64,000 bases of DNA from Salipaludibacillus keqinensis (GCF_003226325.1 NZ_PDOD01000002.1:434001-498000), one strand, 5' to 3'; positions 50,223-59,160 are shown, numbered from the stretch's first letter. The notes: generated by a model not told the origin, from the letters alone. Numbers and translations: made by a program.

Positions 50223-51137
50223 TCAATCGAGTGGATAAGCTGAAGAATCGGCAATGAAGGTTAATAAGCTCTCAAATAATTTACGTTGAGCCGGATCAAC
50301 CCAATCTTCCTTTCCTTCTGCCATTAGCCACATCACTTCATCTAGGAATACGTGCTCCAAAGACATCGACCAACTGGCTATCTCCATATCAGTAAATGTG
50401 ATTGATTTTTTATATCCGGCGAGGAATTGTTGCCACTGGTCCGGGGTAAACATTTCGTCTGGGGCGGTCGATAGTTCATTATGAAACAGGAGCAATACGA
50501 GCGCTAAATCAAAGATACGTGGTACCCATGCGGCGTTATCCGGATCAATTAAATAAGGCTTCGGGGTAAAAATAAGGTTATTCGCCTTATAATCATGCGG
50601 CGTGGCTACATGTGGCAACTCGCTTTTTTCAAGAGTGGATTGCTGACGAACGATCCGTAGTAGCTTTTCTTTAAGTTGATTATGGTTAACGGCATACTCT
50701 GCAGCATTTTCTTCTATCTTGCGGACACTCTCGATAACTTCTTCCTTAGTAAAATCGTACACATCATATTTTTCTAACTGATAAGGGTTGCCTTTATAAG
50801 AAAGACGATGAATCTGACCTAACAGCCGACCTGCCTGAAAGATTTCGTGATCTTCTCCCTTATATGTGTTTCCTTCAACAAATGGATAGACGACATACGT
50901 ATGTTCACCCATCGATTGTGGGTTAGGTTTACTCAATTCAACTGGGGTCACCACGTTTACTCCGTTGACTTTTAGCATCCTAGTATAATTCATTAGCCTA
51001 CTCGCACGTTCAATCGGTCTTTGCGTTCTCTTCACAATCGTATCGTTCACGCGATAAACAGGTGAAAAAGGATAGATACTCTCAGGATCTTCTACTGCGT
51101 CAAAACCGAATCTATGTAGTACATCGATACCTTTCAT
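50223..51137 (-). CDS. APH-family kinase (CotS/choline-kinase-like)
   Basis: A 304-residue protein kinase-like enzyme. VATPHDYKANNLIF is the catalytic loop (HDxxxxN) and PYLIDPDNAAWVPRIFDLALVLLLF the metal-binding segment. The N-terminal lobe shows VYRVNDTIVKRTQRPIE. It resembles the spore CotS-type and APH enzymes; the substrate is unknown. GGAGGAAC precedes ATG 51137. It runs in the same direction as the NUDIX gene behind it and the GNAT gene ahead, with gaps of about 50-60 bases. Confidence 0.85.
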   Translation of the reverse strand: MKGIDVLHRFGFDAVEDPESIYPFSPVYRVNDTIVKRTQRPIERASRLMNYTRMLKVNGVNVVTPVELSKPNPQSMGEHTYVVYPFVEGNTYKGEDHEIFQAGRLLGQIHRLSYKGNPYQLEKYDVYDFTKEEVIESVRKIEENAAEYAVNHNQLKEKLLRIVRQQSTLEKSELPHVATPHDYKANNLIFTPKPYLIDPDNAAWVPRIFDLALVLLLFHNELSTAPDEMFTPDQWQQFLAGYKKSITFTDMEIASWSMSLEHVFLDEVMWLMAEGKEDWVDPAQRKLFESLLTFIADSSAYPLD

Positions 51138-51199
51138 TTTGTTCCTCCAATTCTTCTATTGAATAATATCTATTGAAAAGCTGATAATTTCGCCTCTTA

Positions 51200-51823
51200 C
51201 TACGATATTTCATCCTTGATGCGTGTCACGACTTCTTGTAAGTATGCATCTTGATGAGGTACTAGATCCAATAAGGTTATTGTTTTGTTAACCTCGATCT
51301 GTTCCTCGCAACTATTTATTTCAAAGCCTTCAACACCTATTTTTTCTATGAGCTTAAAACATAAGTCGTAGAAGTCCTGAAATTTAGCTCTTACCATTCC
51401 TGACACTTCGTCTTGCTGAAGCTGAAAGTCTTGGATAGAATCATCCATTTTATATAAAAACACGTGAGCAAATTCGTTATCTATAAATGAATCCATTGTA
51501 ATCACATCTTTAATGACCGCAAGCTTTGTTAAGTCGCTAAAATGAAGATCGATTCCTAACTCTTCTTTCACTTCTCTGATGCCATTTTCAACAGATTCAT
51601 TCGCGAGAAGGTGGCCGGCTGCTGTGATATCTAACAAACTGGAAAAATCCTTTTTGCGATCACTTCTCAGCTGTAAATAAATAAACGATTCTCCAAGATC
51701 CTCAGTGATAAACCAACAATGGAACGTCTCATGCCATAGACCCTTTTGATGGATGTCTCCTCGTGTTTCCGTCCCTAGTGCCCGTTGATTTTCGTCAAAA
51801 ACTGTGATTTTTTCGCTATCCAT
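51200..51823 (-). CDS. NUDIX hydrolase (IDI-like)
   Basis: A 207-residue NUDIX protein. GHLLANESVENGIREVKEELGI is the NUDIX box with REVKEEL. KITVFDENQRALGTETRGDIHQKGLWHETFHCWFI at the start is the same as in IDI-like bifunctional NUDIX proteins of Bacillus, which act on nucleoside or isoprenoid diphosphates. The frame opens at 51859; ATG 51823 has AAGGGA nine bases before it and is preferred. The C-terminal part (about 120-207) is helical and variable. Confidence 0.88.
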   Translation of the reverse strand: MDSEKITVFDENQRALGTETRGDIHQKGLWHETFHCWFITEDLGESFIYLQLRSDRKKDFSSLLDITAAGHLLANESVENGIREVKEELGIDLHFSDLTKLAVIKDVITMDSFIDNEFAHVFLYKMDDSIQDFQLQQDEVSGMVRAKFQDFYDLCFKLIEKIGVEGFEINSCEEQIEVNKTITLLDLVPHQDAYLQEVVTRIKDEIS

Positions 51824-51923
51824 CCATGTCCACGTATCCCTTCTATGTCTCCCCATCATGCGTTCTCTAAAACAATTATTTCAAAAATTACAAATAAACA
51901 CAATCTTTTCTCCTAGAGGAATG

Positions 51924-52838
51924 CTACGCATACAGCCAATGAACGTTCTGAATCGATGGAGATAAGTGATCGGCCTTTTCAGACACGGTCATTTCAGCAA
52001 TTTGGCTAACATAATACTCATCAAACTTTTTAGTTATAACGCCATAGAAATAGGCGATCGGTTTTCGAATCGTCTTCTTTTTCATGGCACGAACGGTTTG
52101 CTTGAAAGATTCAGTCGCTACTTGCAACATGATTTGCGGATCTTTTTCGAAAGAATGCTGATACGCCGAAATACGAACCATCTTCCAGAGTTCTTCAATC
52201 GTCTCGGAGCAATCGAAAAATGATTTGGCGAGATGTTTAAAAGAAGAAGGAACGGCATCACTCGTATAGGTATGATCCGCGCTTTTTTTACGTTTAGTTA
52301 TCTCTTTCTCTTGAGGATTAGTTTTAATATTCTCTTTAGCTTTATGGTGGTTCATTTGTTCGCGATTCGGTAGTTCAATTGATTGCGAAGAAGATACATT
52401 TGAACTTTTCACTTGCTTAGAAGTCGTTTGCGGAGATGCCTGTGCGGAAATTTTTTTTGAGACTTCACTTGGGTCCGTTGGGTAGGGCTGGAAAACATAT
52501 AGATTACTAGATTGTCCTCCACTGTTTCTTTTCAATTCGATCACCTTGATCATGCCGATTCCTTTCGCTTTTGCTATCATTCGCTTAAACGTGGAGCGAG
52601 AAATCCCATGGCCCCCGAATTCCTCGTGGATCACTTTAAGGATCGTCCCTATTTTTACATTCGCCACCCCTACCACTTTTACACAATAGCGAGTTAGGCG
52701 AATAAGGGCCACCTTCTCGCCTTTTGTAAAACTTTCACCATATGTATGCATCCATTTTTTAACTGCTTGATTGAATTCACCTAAGCTAGGAAACGTTGAA
52801 AACTGTTTGAATTGCTGAATTTGTCCATTTGTCATCAT
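51924..52838 (-). CDS. Helix-turn-helix cytosolic protein
   Basis: A 304-residue protein. Residues about 25-110 form a winged-helix region (EKVALIRLTRYCVKVVGVANVKIGTILKVIHEE, GISRSTFKRMIAKAKGIGMIKVIELKRNSGGQSSNLYVF), similar to the N-terminal domain of plasmid replication or DnaD-like proteins. A polar linker (about 115-190) and a C-terminal helical domain (SETIEELWKMVRISAYQHSF, KPIAYFYGVITKKFDEYYV) follow. Family members in Bacillus are simply called cytosolic proteins; DNA binding is inferred. AGGGGGAG precedes ATG 52838; an adjacent ATG at 52835 is possible. Confidence 0.75.
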   Translation of the reverse strand: MMTNGQIQQFKQFSTFPSLGEFNQAVKKWMHTYGESFTKGEKVALIRLTRYCVKVVGVANVKIGTILKVIHEEFGGHGISRSTFKRMIAKAKGIGMIKVIELKRNSGGQSSNLYVFQPYPTDPSEVSKKISAQASPQTTSKQVKSSNVSSSQSIELPNREQMNHHKAKENIKTNPQEKEITKRKKSADHTYTSDAVPSSFKHLAKSFFDCSETIEELWKMVRISAYQHSFEKDPQIMLQVATESFKQTVRAMKKKTIRKPIAYFYGVITKKFDEYYVSQIAEMTVSEKADHLSPSIQNVHWLYA

Positions 52839-52932
52839 TTTGAACTCCCCCTTCACATAAGAAGTACACTTGAGTGAACAAAAAGGGGGAGGAAGATTCA
52901 AAAAATTTTTGTTGGGAGGTTTTTTCTAGGTT

Positions 52933-53037
52933 TGTAGCTTGTTTGGTGGTCCTTGTAGTCCGTTTGACGCGACCTGTATTCCGTTCCAGCTGACTTGTAG
53001 CCCGCATACACTGACTGGAGCCCGCCACTGCTTGTTT
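52933..53037. repeat. 21-bp-period tandem array, five units
   Basis: TGTAGCTTGTTTGGTGGTCC, TGTAGTCCGTTTGACGCGAC, TGTATTCCGTTCCAGCTGAC, TGTAGCCCGCATACACTGAC and GGAGCCCGCCACTGCTTGTT follow each other every 21 bp. The core is TGTAGCCCG. It lies between two minus-strand genes. Confidence 0.8.
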
Positions 53038-53046
53038 TCCAGAAAA

Positions 53047-53081
53047 AAAGGACCTCCCGCCGTGATTGTCGGGTGATCCCT
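53047..53081 (-). terminator. Terminator of the zinc-finger gene at 53090
   Basis: On the minus strand GGATCACCCG pairs with CGGGAGGTCC, followed by seven T. Confidence 0.75.
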
Positions 53082-53089
53082 TCTCCAGT

Positions 53090-53302
53090 TTATTGATACG
53101 TATTGTTATTCCAGTCCACATACCGGCCGCTTCCATTGCAGCTTGGACATTCGAAGTGATCAGGTGAGATGTAATACTCGCTTGTTGGGATCGTGAATCC
53201 TCTTCCGTAACAGTCCGGGCAATCGCCTCTTTCTTTCATCTCATTCAACAATTTCTCTTGTCTTGCGGTGTTCCATTGAGCTATGGCTTGAAATAAACCC
53301 AT
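53090..53302 (-). CDS. Small DnaJ-type zinc-finger protein
   Basis: A 70-residue protein. Two CxxCxGxG motifs, CPDCYGRGF (28-36) and CPSCNGSGR (52-60), match the central zinc centre of DnaJ. No J-domain is present, so it is probably a stand-alone thiol or RNA-binding module. GAGGTGA precedes ATG 53302. The gene is single and well conserved in layout (helix, two Cys pairs); its function is unknown. Confidence 0.82.
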   Translation of the reverse strand: MGLFQAIAQWNTARQEKLLNEMKERGDCPDCYGRGFTIPTSEYYISPDHFECPSCNGSGRYVDWNNNTYQ

Positions 53303-53427
53303 GATGATTCACCTCATTTTCTATTTACTCCTATTGTTGGAATAATTGAGGGAATTATACATTTTCATTTTTCACAAAAATATGGGCAATTGCATATATT
53401 GAATCTTGAGAAGGAGGCATGATAAAT

Positions 53428-53838
53428 ATGCAACATTATCAACAAGGTATGCCCTCAGACGGGCAGGAAAATAATGCTCAACATCAACAAGAAATGCAAT
53501 CGATGTGCAAACAGTACCACTTACATTTCATGCAAATGCAGATGATGGATGGGAACACTGCTGAAGGAATTATTGAAGATGTAGACGATGAAGGAGTCAC
53601 CATGTTAATGCCTGACGAAGAAGAGCAGATGGATCATTCTTCAAGACAAATCGGTTTCGGTGGCTATGGTGGCGGTTACGGCGGCGGATATGGAGGCTAT
53701 CCTCCATATGGCGGTGGATACGGCCCAGGTTACGGTGGTTATGGAGGGTATGGCGTACCTGGACGATTCCGCAGATTCAGAAGAAGAAGGTTCCCTTTCT
53801 TCGGCATTCGAAGCCTATTCTTCCCATTTTTCTTCTAA
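53428..53838 (+). CDS. Gly/Tyr-rich protein with Met/Gln-rich head
   Basis: A 136-residue protein. Residues 25-68 (CKQYHLHFMQMQMMDGNTAEGIIEDVDDEGVTMLMP) form a small folded segment seen in related Bacillaceae proteins, followed by a flexible Gly-Tyr-Pro repeat (YGGGYGGGYGGYPPYGGG) and an Arg/Phe-rich end (RFRRFRRRRFPFFGIRSLFFPFFF). Such proteins accompany spore coats; the location is inferred from composition. ATG 53428 is preferred over 53419, because AAGGAGG lies ten bases before it. Confidence 0.75.
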   Translation: MQHYQQGMPSDGQENNAQHQQEMQSMCKQYHLHFMQMQMMDGNTAEGIIEDVDDEGVTMLMPDEEEQMDHSSRQIGFGGYGGGYGGGYGGYPPYGGGYGPGYGGYGGYGVPGRFRRFRRRRFPFFGIRSLFFPFFF

Positions 53839-53844
53839 AAAAAG

Positions 53845-53878
53845 GGCTGACCCGTCTAATCATACAGACAGGTCAGCC
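53845..53878. terminator. Bidirectional terminator
   Basis: GGCTGACCCGTCT and AGACAGGTCAGCC pair across eight bases, with A and T runs outside. It serves both the gene at 53428 and the convergent dehydrogenase gene at 53885. Confidence 0.9.
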
Positions 53879-53884
53879 ATATTT

Positions 53885-54880
53885 TTATTCTCCTATTTTC
53901 AAAGCAATCTTGCCTAATTGTTTCGCTTCGCTAAGATGCATCATGGCTTCTTTTGTATTTTCCAGCGAATAGACAGTGTCCATCACAGGCTTGATGTTAT
54001 GTTCACTGATAAACTGGAGCATCTCTTGATATTCGTCGCGACTTCCCATTGTGCTGCCGAGGAGATTGTACTGCCCGTAGAAAAAACTGCGAAGATCAAA
54101 TGTCACTTCATCGCCTGCAGAGGCACCAAACGTGACCAACGTTCCGCCCTTGCGCACCGACTTGAGCGTTTTGTTGAACGTCGCCGCTCCTACTGTTTCA
54201 ATCGCGATATCGACTTTTTCATCTTTCAACGCTTCTTCCCAATCTTCTTCACTGTCGATGGCCTTATCCGCTCCAAGTTCGAGAGCTTTTTGACGTTTTT
54301 CTTCGGAGCGTGACGTGACAATGACACGCACCCCAGCAGCTTTCGCAAACATCATTAAGAATGTGACCGCTCCGCTCCCTACACCTGGTAAAAATACGGT
54401 ATCACCCTCTTTTACTTGAGCTCGCGTAAACAAAGCACGATAAGCCGTCAAAGCCGCTAAGGAAAAAACGCCCGCTTCTTCCCACGATAAATGGGCAGGC
54501 TTTTGCTCTAGATTATCTTCAGGGACAACCACTTTTTCAGCAAAGGTTCCGTGTCCTGGCAATCCCACAATGCCGAAAGTGTCTGGTGGAGCATCACTCT
54601 TGTCTAACCAACCAAGACTTGGATTGATGACCACTTCATCTCCAATGGAAACTCGACTGACACCTTCCCCGACACTCTCTACTATGCCCGCTCCGTCTGA
54701 ACCGATAACGAGCGCTGGGTCTTCCTCTCCGTGCTTTTCTAGAACAAATAAATCTCTATGATTGAGCCCTGCTGTTTTAAGCTTCACCCTCACTTCCCCT
54801 TTTTCCGGGGACTGTTCGTCCATCTCTTTCATTCGTGCGCCATCCATGCCTTTTTTTCCTTCATGAACAAATGCTTTCAT
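53885..54880 (-). CDS. Zinc-independent quinone oxidoreductase-like dehydrogenase
   Basis: A 331-residue member of the medium-chain dehydrogenase superfamily, YogA/quinone-oxidoreductase type. GLNHRDLFVLEKHGEEDPALVIGSDGAGIVESVGEGVS is the N-terminal GroES-like domain; VFLPGVGSGAVTFLMMFAKAAGVRVIVTSRSEEKRQKALELGAD is the NADPH-binding fold. The catalytic zinc ligands of alcohol dehydrogenases are not all evident. It may reduce quinones or reactive enals. GAGGAGGG precedes ATG 54880; an in-frame ATG at 54961 is too far upstream. Confidence 0.88.
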   Translation of the reverse strand: MKAFVHEGKKGMDGARMKEMDEQSPEKGEVRVKLKTAGLNHRDLFVLEKHGEEDPALVIGSDGAGIVESVGEGVSRVSIGDEVVINPSLGWLDKSDAPPDTFGIVGLPGHGTFAEKVVVPEDNLEQKPAHLSWEEAGVFSLAALTAYRALFTRAQVKEGDTVFLPGVGSGAVTFLMMFAKAAGVRVIVTSRSEEKRQKALELGADKAIDSEEDWEEALKDEKVDIAIETVGAATFNKTLKSVRKGGTLVTFGASAGDEVTFDLRSFFYGQYNLLGSTMGSRDEYQEMLQFISEHNIKPVMDTVYSLENTKEAMMHLSEAKQLGKIALKIGE

Positions 54881-54991
54881 CTGTATCCCTCCTCTAAAAA
54901 ATAGCTGCCACGTTTTCATGTGATATTTCTTGTCCAAATCCATTATACTGGAGAAAGACACTATTTTTCAAAGATACTGAGGTGAAGCCCG

Positions 54992-55279
54992 ATGAAACTT
55001 GAAGCCGCTGATTTGCCAGAAAAAGAAAGAGATACGTTTCTTTTTATTCAACATTTACCTACGCAAGAGAAGAAAACCCTTTGGAAACTCATTCGAGGAT
55101 CAAACAAAGATCATATATGTATGGTGAATCGTCTGACCCCATCGGTTCATGCTCTGATTACTCAAGGGTTAGTGACGATCAATAAAAGTTACAAACAAAA
55201 AAATCAAATCAGCTTGTTCATTCTCAGGAAAACACCTCATCTGATGAAAAAGTTACAAGACTTGGGCCGGGAAGAATAA
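54992..55279 (+). CDS. Hypothetical small basic protein
   Basis: A 95-residue protein, helical and basic (KERDTFLFIQHLPTQEKKTLWKLIRG, PHLMKKLQDLGREE), without signal or membrane segment. I do not recognise a family. Its size and alternation of helices with a short strand pair suggest a winged-helix-like fold. GAGGTGA lies before ATG 54992. It is divergent from the dehydrogenase, with about 110 bases between the two starts. Confidence 0.55.
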   Translation: MKLEAADLPEKERDTFLFIQHLPTQEKKTLWKLIRGSNKDHICMVNRLTPSVHALITQGLVTINKSYKQKNQISLFILRKTPHLMKKLQDLGREE

Positions 55280-55372
55280 GATTGCCCCTCGATGTTTAAT
55301 ACTACTTTTTAATGGTAATAGAACGAGTATAACCATAAATTAGAGTGAAACATTTAAAGGAGGATCTATTAA

Positions 55373-55663
55373 ATGCCTTTACTAGAAATTAGCGTAGTCC
55401 CTGTAGGAACAGGTTCAGAAAGTTTTAGCAGCGATGTGGAAAAAGCCATTTCCCTTATTGAACAAAACGGGCTAAAGTATCAAGTGACACCCACATCAAC
55501 CATTATTGAAGGTGAGATCGACAAATTAATGGATGTAGCCCAAGTGATCCACTTAAATGAGATCAAAAACAATGCCAAACGTGTCGTCACCACCATTAAA
55601 ATTGATGACCGCGTGGACAAGCCGATTCATTTGGAAGATCAAGTCAATAAAGTAAAAGACTAA
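55373..55663 (+). CDS. MTH1187/YqgV-family thiamine-binding protein
   Basis: A 96-residue ferredoxin-like fold protein. ISVVPVGTGSESFSSDVEKAISLIEQNGLKYQVTPTSTIIEGEID matches the MTH1187/YkoF-like family (DUF77), in which dimers bind thiamine or its pyrimidine. It may help in thiamine salvage; no thiamine genes are near. AAGGAGG precedes ATG 55373. A terminator follows at 55679. Confidence 0.9.
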   Translation: MPLLEISVVPVGTGSESFSSDVEKAISLIEQNGLKYQVTPTSTIIEGEIDKLMDVAQVIHLNEIKNNAKRVVTTIKIDDRVDKPIHLEDQVNKVKD

Positions 55664-55678
55664 ATATAGTAAGTATGC

Positions 55679-55717
55679 GATGAGCTGTTGGCAGACCTGC
55701 CATTAGCTCATCGTTTT
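55679..55717 (+). terminator. Terminator of the YqgV-like gene
   Basis: GATGAGCT pairs with AGCTCATC across a loop that contains its own GGCAG/CTGCC stem, followed by five T. Confidence 0.85.
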
Positions 55718-55745
55718 TATATGTAGATCCTGAAATATGATGCTG

Positions 55746-55779
55746 AGGGCAACAAATCAAGGGCGGAGCGCAACATAAA
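55746..55779. repeat. GCGCAACA dispersed repeat (family B), one copy
   Basis: GGGCAACAAATCAAGGGCGG followed by AGCGCAACATAAA. The same unit recurs twice at 63921-63996. Confidence 0.7.
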
Positions 55780-55826
55780 TATGAACGAACGCAAGGAGAC
55801 AATTCTCCTTCATACGATTAGATAGA

Positions 55827-56957
55827 CTACTTAGTTAACAACTTAAATTCCTCTAGGTCTACTTCTTTATTAAATAAGACACTCTCTAGTGCTAAAGCTA
55901 AATTATGTGGTACTTTCTTTAGCTTTTCATTCATAAAGTCCAAGTTATTTAACATGATTAAAGACTTATTATAATCTTTATAACTAATAAGAACTGAAGA
56001 GTAACCTGCCCAATACCCATCATGAAGAACCATTCCCTTATATTCAGGATGATTTTCTAATTTCCATCCGAAACCATAAGCTCCATAGTCACGGTGTAAC
56101 CCTGGACAATAGTCTGTTGTTTCTCCATTTACTAACGCAGGCTTTAACATACTTTCAATAGCTTCATTTGATATAAGCTGATTGTTGTAAATAGATTGTT
56201 CCCAGATCAATAAATCATCTACTGTGGATTTTATACCCCCGTCACCTTTAACCCCATCGAAAAAATATACATATTTGTGTTCCTCTAATTCATTTGGAAG
56301 AAAATAAACATCTTTTTCCCAATCGTAGATAAATCCTGTTACGTACTTTTCTAGTTTACTATCAAGAAACTGGGAATGAGTCGATGTGTTTTTCATATTT
56401 AGAGGGGTAAAAATGTTTTTATATAAGTAATCCTCATAAGGTATATTAGAAACCAATTGAATGATCTCTGCTAATAATACATAGCCTGTATTACAATATT
56501 CCCACTTCTCATTAACTTCAAATAATAGCTTTGGCTTTTGCTCTACTAGAAAATGAATAATGTCTCTATTTGTAGCAATTTTATTATGGTCCCAATTCTC
56601 TTCTTCTTCAAACCACTCCATATAGTCTGGCAAACCAGAAGTATGGTTCAATAGATTCTTAATAGTAATACCTGCATACGGTAATGAGGGGAAAAATGTT
56701 GTGATTTCATCCTCTAGAGTCATTTTTTTATCTTCAATTAACATCATTACTGCCATTGCTGTGAAACTTTTGGAAACCGAAGCAATTTCAAAAATTGCAT
56801 TATGAGAGTTCCTTTTTGTAGAAAGTTTACCAACTGCCCTTTTATAAAAGGCTTTTCCGTCTTCTGATAATAGAACTACGCCACTAAACAAGCGATTTCT
56901 TTCCAAGTAGTCAAATAATATATCAAGTTCTTCACATCTTTTATCTATTTTATTCAA
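55827..56957 (-). CDS. Serine hydrolase, beta-lactamase class C-like
   Basis: A 376-residue enzyme of the penicillin-binding protein/esterase group. IFEIASVSKSFTAMAVMMLI holds the SxxK motif (Ser and Lys), EYCNTGYVLLAEII the YxN motif, and VLHDGYWAGYSS the third (H-D-G) motif. No signal peptide is evident, so it probably acts in the cytosol as an esterase or peptidase. The ribosome site TGGAGG is at the apparent ATG 56972; TTG 56957 six bases behind it is preferred. It lies in a stretch of genes with strong AT bias. Confidence 0.85.
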   Translation of the reverse strand: MNKIDKRCEELDILFDYLERNRLFSGVVLLSEDGKAFYKRAVGKLSTKRNSHNAIFEIASVSKSFTAMAVMMLIEDKKMTLEDEITTFFPSLPYAGITIKNLLNHTSGLPDYMEWFEEEENWDHNKIATNRDIIHFLVEQKPKLLFEVNEKWEYCNTGYVLLAEIIQLVSNIPYEDYLYKNIFTPLNMKNTSTHSQFLDSKLEKYVTGFIYDWEKDVYFLPNELEEHKYVYFFDGVKGDGGIKSTVDDLLIWEQSIYNNQLISNEAIESMLKPALVNGETTDYCPGLHRDYGAYGFGWKLENHPEYKGMVLHDGYWAGYSSVLISYKDYNKSLIMLNNLDFMNEKLKKVPHNLALALESVLFNKEVDLEEFKLLTK

Positions 56958-57040
56958 TGTTAACCTCCACATATGGTTTGTGAATTGTGTTTACATATTT
57001 GAATTGCTCATAGGTATTCTAAGTATAATATATTTGCTAG

Positions 57041-57493
57041 CTATACTTTGAGTAGTAAAATAACTTCACTTTCCTCTAACAACTCGCCAGTGTTTACGAA
57101 TCCAAGGGATTCATAGAATTGAAGTGCCGAATCATTATCTGGCTCTGTTGAAAGGCCAATATAATGACAGTCATCATTCTTTTTGAACATATCTATGATA
57201 TGTCGCATTGCCTCTTTCCCGTAACCCTTTCTTTGATAAGAGACATCAATCATAAACCTAGGAATCCAATACTTCCTCTCTTTGATCTCGTTTGGATCAT
57301 TTTCCGTCATCACAAAACCTATAACTTCCTCATCCAGATGTATTGCATACGGTGTAAAATTGGGATCTACCTTAGACTCTGCAATGGAATAAACATTTGG
57401 AGCAACTCGATTAATTTGATCTTCCGCTAACTTCTTGTTTAGGCATTTATACAAGTTTTTCACCGTTAATTCCTGAATTGATATTTGGGCCAT
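57041..57493 (-). CDS. Spermine/spermidine-type GNAT acetyltransferase
   Basis: A 150-residue protein. IQELTVKNLYKCLNKKLAEDQINRVAPNVYSIAESKVDPNFTPYAI is the typical BltD/SpeG-like start, FMIDVSYQRKGYGKEAMRHIIDMF the coenzyme A loop (R-K-G-Y-G), and YIGLSTEPDNDSALQFYESLGFVNTGE the end. Polyamines are likely substrates for this branch. ATG 57493 with GAGGAG seven bases before it is preferred over the ATG two codons upstream. Confidence 0.88.
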   Translation of the reverse strand: MAQISIQELTVKNLYKCLNKKLAEDQINRVAPNVYSIAESKVDPNFTPYAIHLDEEVIGFVMTENDPNEIKERKYWIPRFMIDVSYQRKGYGKEAMRHIIDMFKKNDDCHYIGLSTEPDNDSALQFYESLGFVNTGELLEESEVILLLKV

Positions 57494-57589
57494 AAACATT
57501 CTCCTCTAGATCAAATTTACTCTTTTCTTTGTGTATTTATTTTCATATTAGCTTGTGTGACTAAAGCTCCCTTTACTTTAATAAAAAAA

Positions 57590-58039
57590 TTATAATTTCT
57601 TTTCAAAAAGGGTTATGGATAATTGTTTATTCACCATGACTTCTTTAATATTTTGGAATCCATTCTTTTTATAAAATCTAACAGCTGGTGCATTTTTAGA
57701 ACCTGTTGATACTTTTATCGTTTCAACCTTGAACTTACTTTCAATGAAATTTAATAGTAACTGTGCAATTCCTTTTCTAAAATGCTTTGGATGTACGATT
57801 AGCCTGTGAATATCAACTTCATCGTCAACTACTTTTATAGAAATTGCTCCGCATAATTGTTTATTTTCATAATAACCAATGAAGGTTTCATCGCAATTTT
57901 GCAAATTATAAACTGTATCCTTTAATGGTGGTATTTCATATGAATCAATTATTTCTGCCTCTACCTTATATGATGGTATTTGAACATTTAAAACATCCTT
58001 AGCGTGTTTTCTATTGCTAATATTAATTATTTTTATCAC
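57590..58039 (-). CDS. GNAT acetyltransferase
   Basis: A 149-residue protein. IHRLIVHPKHFRKGIAQLLLNFIESKF has the coenzyme A loop (F-R-K-G-I-A) and VSTGSKNAPAVRFYKKNGFQNI the C-terminal substrate and acetyl-CoA part. It is of the RimI-like type with unknown acceptor. GTGAGGG precedes GTG 58039, which is preferred over the upstream TTG 58057. AT-rich, with codon use like the other genes in this stretch. Confidence 0.85.
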   Translation of the reverse strand: MIKIINISNRKHAKDVLNVQIPSYKVEAEIIDSYEIPPLKDTVYNLQNCDETFIGYYENKQLCGAISIKVVDDEVDIHRLIVHPKHFRKGIAQLLLNFIESKFKVETIKVSTGSKNAPAVRFYKKNGFQNIKEVMVNKQLSITLFEKKL

Positions 58040-58083
58040 GAGAACCCTCACATCCAATTATTATCTTCTGCCACAAACCTTCC

Positions 58084-58190
58084 CAATACTTGAAGAACAT
58101 TCATCTTTTAATTTATCTTAACATTTATTTCCTTTTAATTGGATAAGAAAAGAGCATTCCTTGTTAAAGAAATGCTTCCGTTAGTTGAAC
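58084..58190. repeat. Family A repeat, full copy
   Basis: ACTTGAAGAACATTCATC, TTTAATTTATCTTAACAT, TTATTTCCTTTTAATTGG, then an AAAAGAGCATTCC hairpin region and the core ATGCTTCCGTTAGTTGAAC at 58171-58190. It shares more than 50 nearly identical bases with 59050-59110. No gene overlaps. Confidence 0.75.
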
Positions 58191-58283
58191 ATGCACCCGA
58201 CCGTCAATTGCTAAATGTTGAAGTTTAAATGAGAATAATTGTTAAGGAAAGTTTTGTATATAATTACTACCACTCTAATGAAT

Positions 58284-58676
58284 CTATATATTGAAATAAT
58301 TCGTTATTAGTAGCTTCGTAATATTCTTTTCATATCTATCTATGAAGAGGTCACTTCTAATTTCAAAATCCCACCTTTCACCTTGTCCTCTAACAGAAAC
58401 AGAATAATCATATTCTACTCTAGAAGAACCATTTACCAAATCTATATTCTGTCCCTCTAAAAACTCATGAATATCGTCCTCAGAAGTTAAATCTATTGAC
58501 GTACCTATACTTCCTTGTTTAGAAATGGATATTCTGTAAATAGCTTCACTATCAGAAATGTGATGTGAAACGAGTTCTTGATAAGTGGTTTCTTTATTTA
58601 TATTTTGTATAAAGAAGAAACTCCCACCTATAACCACTATAAGAAGTACACATATGATAATTAATTTTCTATTCAT
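58284..58676 (-). CDS. Exported or membrane-anchored small protein
   Basis: A 130-residue protein. The first 24 residues are a hydrophobic anchor (KLIIICVLLIVVIGGSFFFI). The rest is soluble, likely outside, with beta strands (YRISISKQGSIGTSIDLTSED, VEYDYSVSVRGQGERWDFEI). No family recognised. GAGGTGG precedes ATG 58676. Low GC and lack of neighbours suggest an accessory gene. Confidence 0.65.
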   Translation of the reverse strand: MNRKLIIICVLLIVVIGGSFFFIQNINKETTYQELVSHHISDSEAIYRISISKQGSIGTSIDLTSEDDIHEFLEGQNIDLVNGSSRVEYDYSVSVRGQGERWDFEIRSDLFIDRYEKNITKLLITNYFNI

Positions 58677-58894
58677 CGAATTACCACCTCAAACATTACA
58701 AAATTAATCTATTTTATATTCCTTATCTGTTCAATTAAATCAGATTATAATACCTTCACTTTAACAAACTTCACGTTTATCCTTATTCATACTTGACCCA
58801 TCAAAGTTTAATAAAAAGAAGAGTAGATTTTATAGGCAGAAAGTTTAACTCCTAGTGCTAAAATCCACAGTTAGCTTCATAACAGTATCTATTG

Positions 58895-59160
58895 CTTCTT
58901 CAACGAAAGCACCCGTTAGTTTAAGTGAATTCTTTCACAATTTAACTGTACCTCTGCATTTATTCATAATCTTTAATTTAATCTAGCGTTATAAGTATGT
59001 CCTTTGAATGATTTTCTCTATAGCTGATGAGAACAGTTATTGCACTATACTCCAATACTTGAAGAACAATTATCTTTTAAGATATCTTAACATTTATTTC
59101 CTTTTAATTGGATATAAAAAGACCATTTTTTGTTTGAACAAGTTTGTTGAACAAGCACTT
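58895..59160. repeat. Family A repeat pieces in an otherwise empty gap
   Basis: TTCAACGAAAGCACCCGTTA near 58899 continues GTTTAAG, and 59050-59115 repeats the left module of 58084-58145 (TATCTTAACATTTATTTCC and TTTTAATTGGATA). Between 58690 and 59265 no gene is supported; it is AT-rich. Confidence 0.6.

Noticed and set aside
12303-53037. CRISPR array
   Set aside because: The 21-bp and 51-bp arrays have no spacers of uniform length between identical repeats, and no cas genes are in the window.
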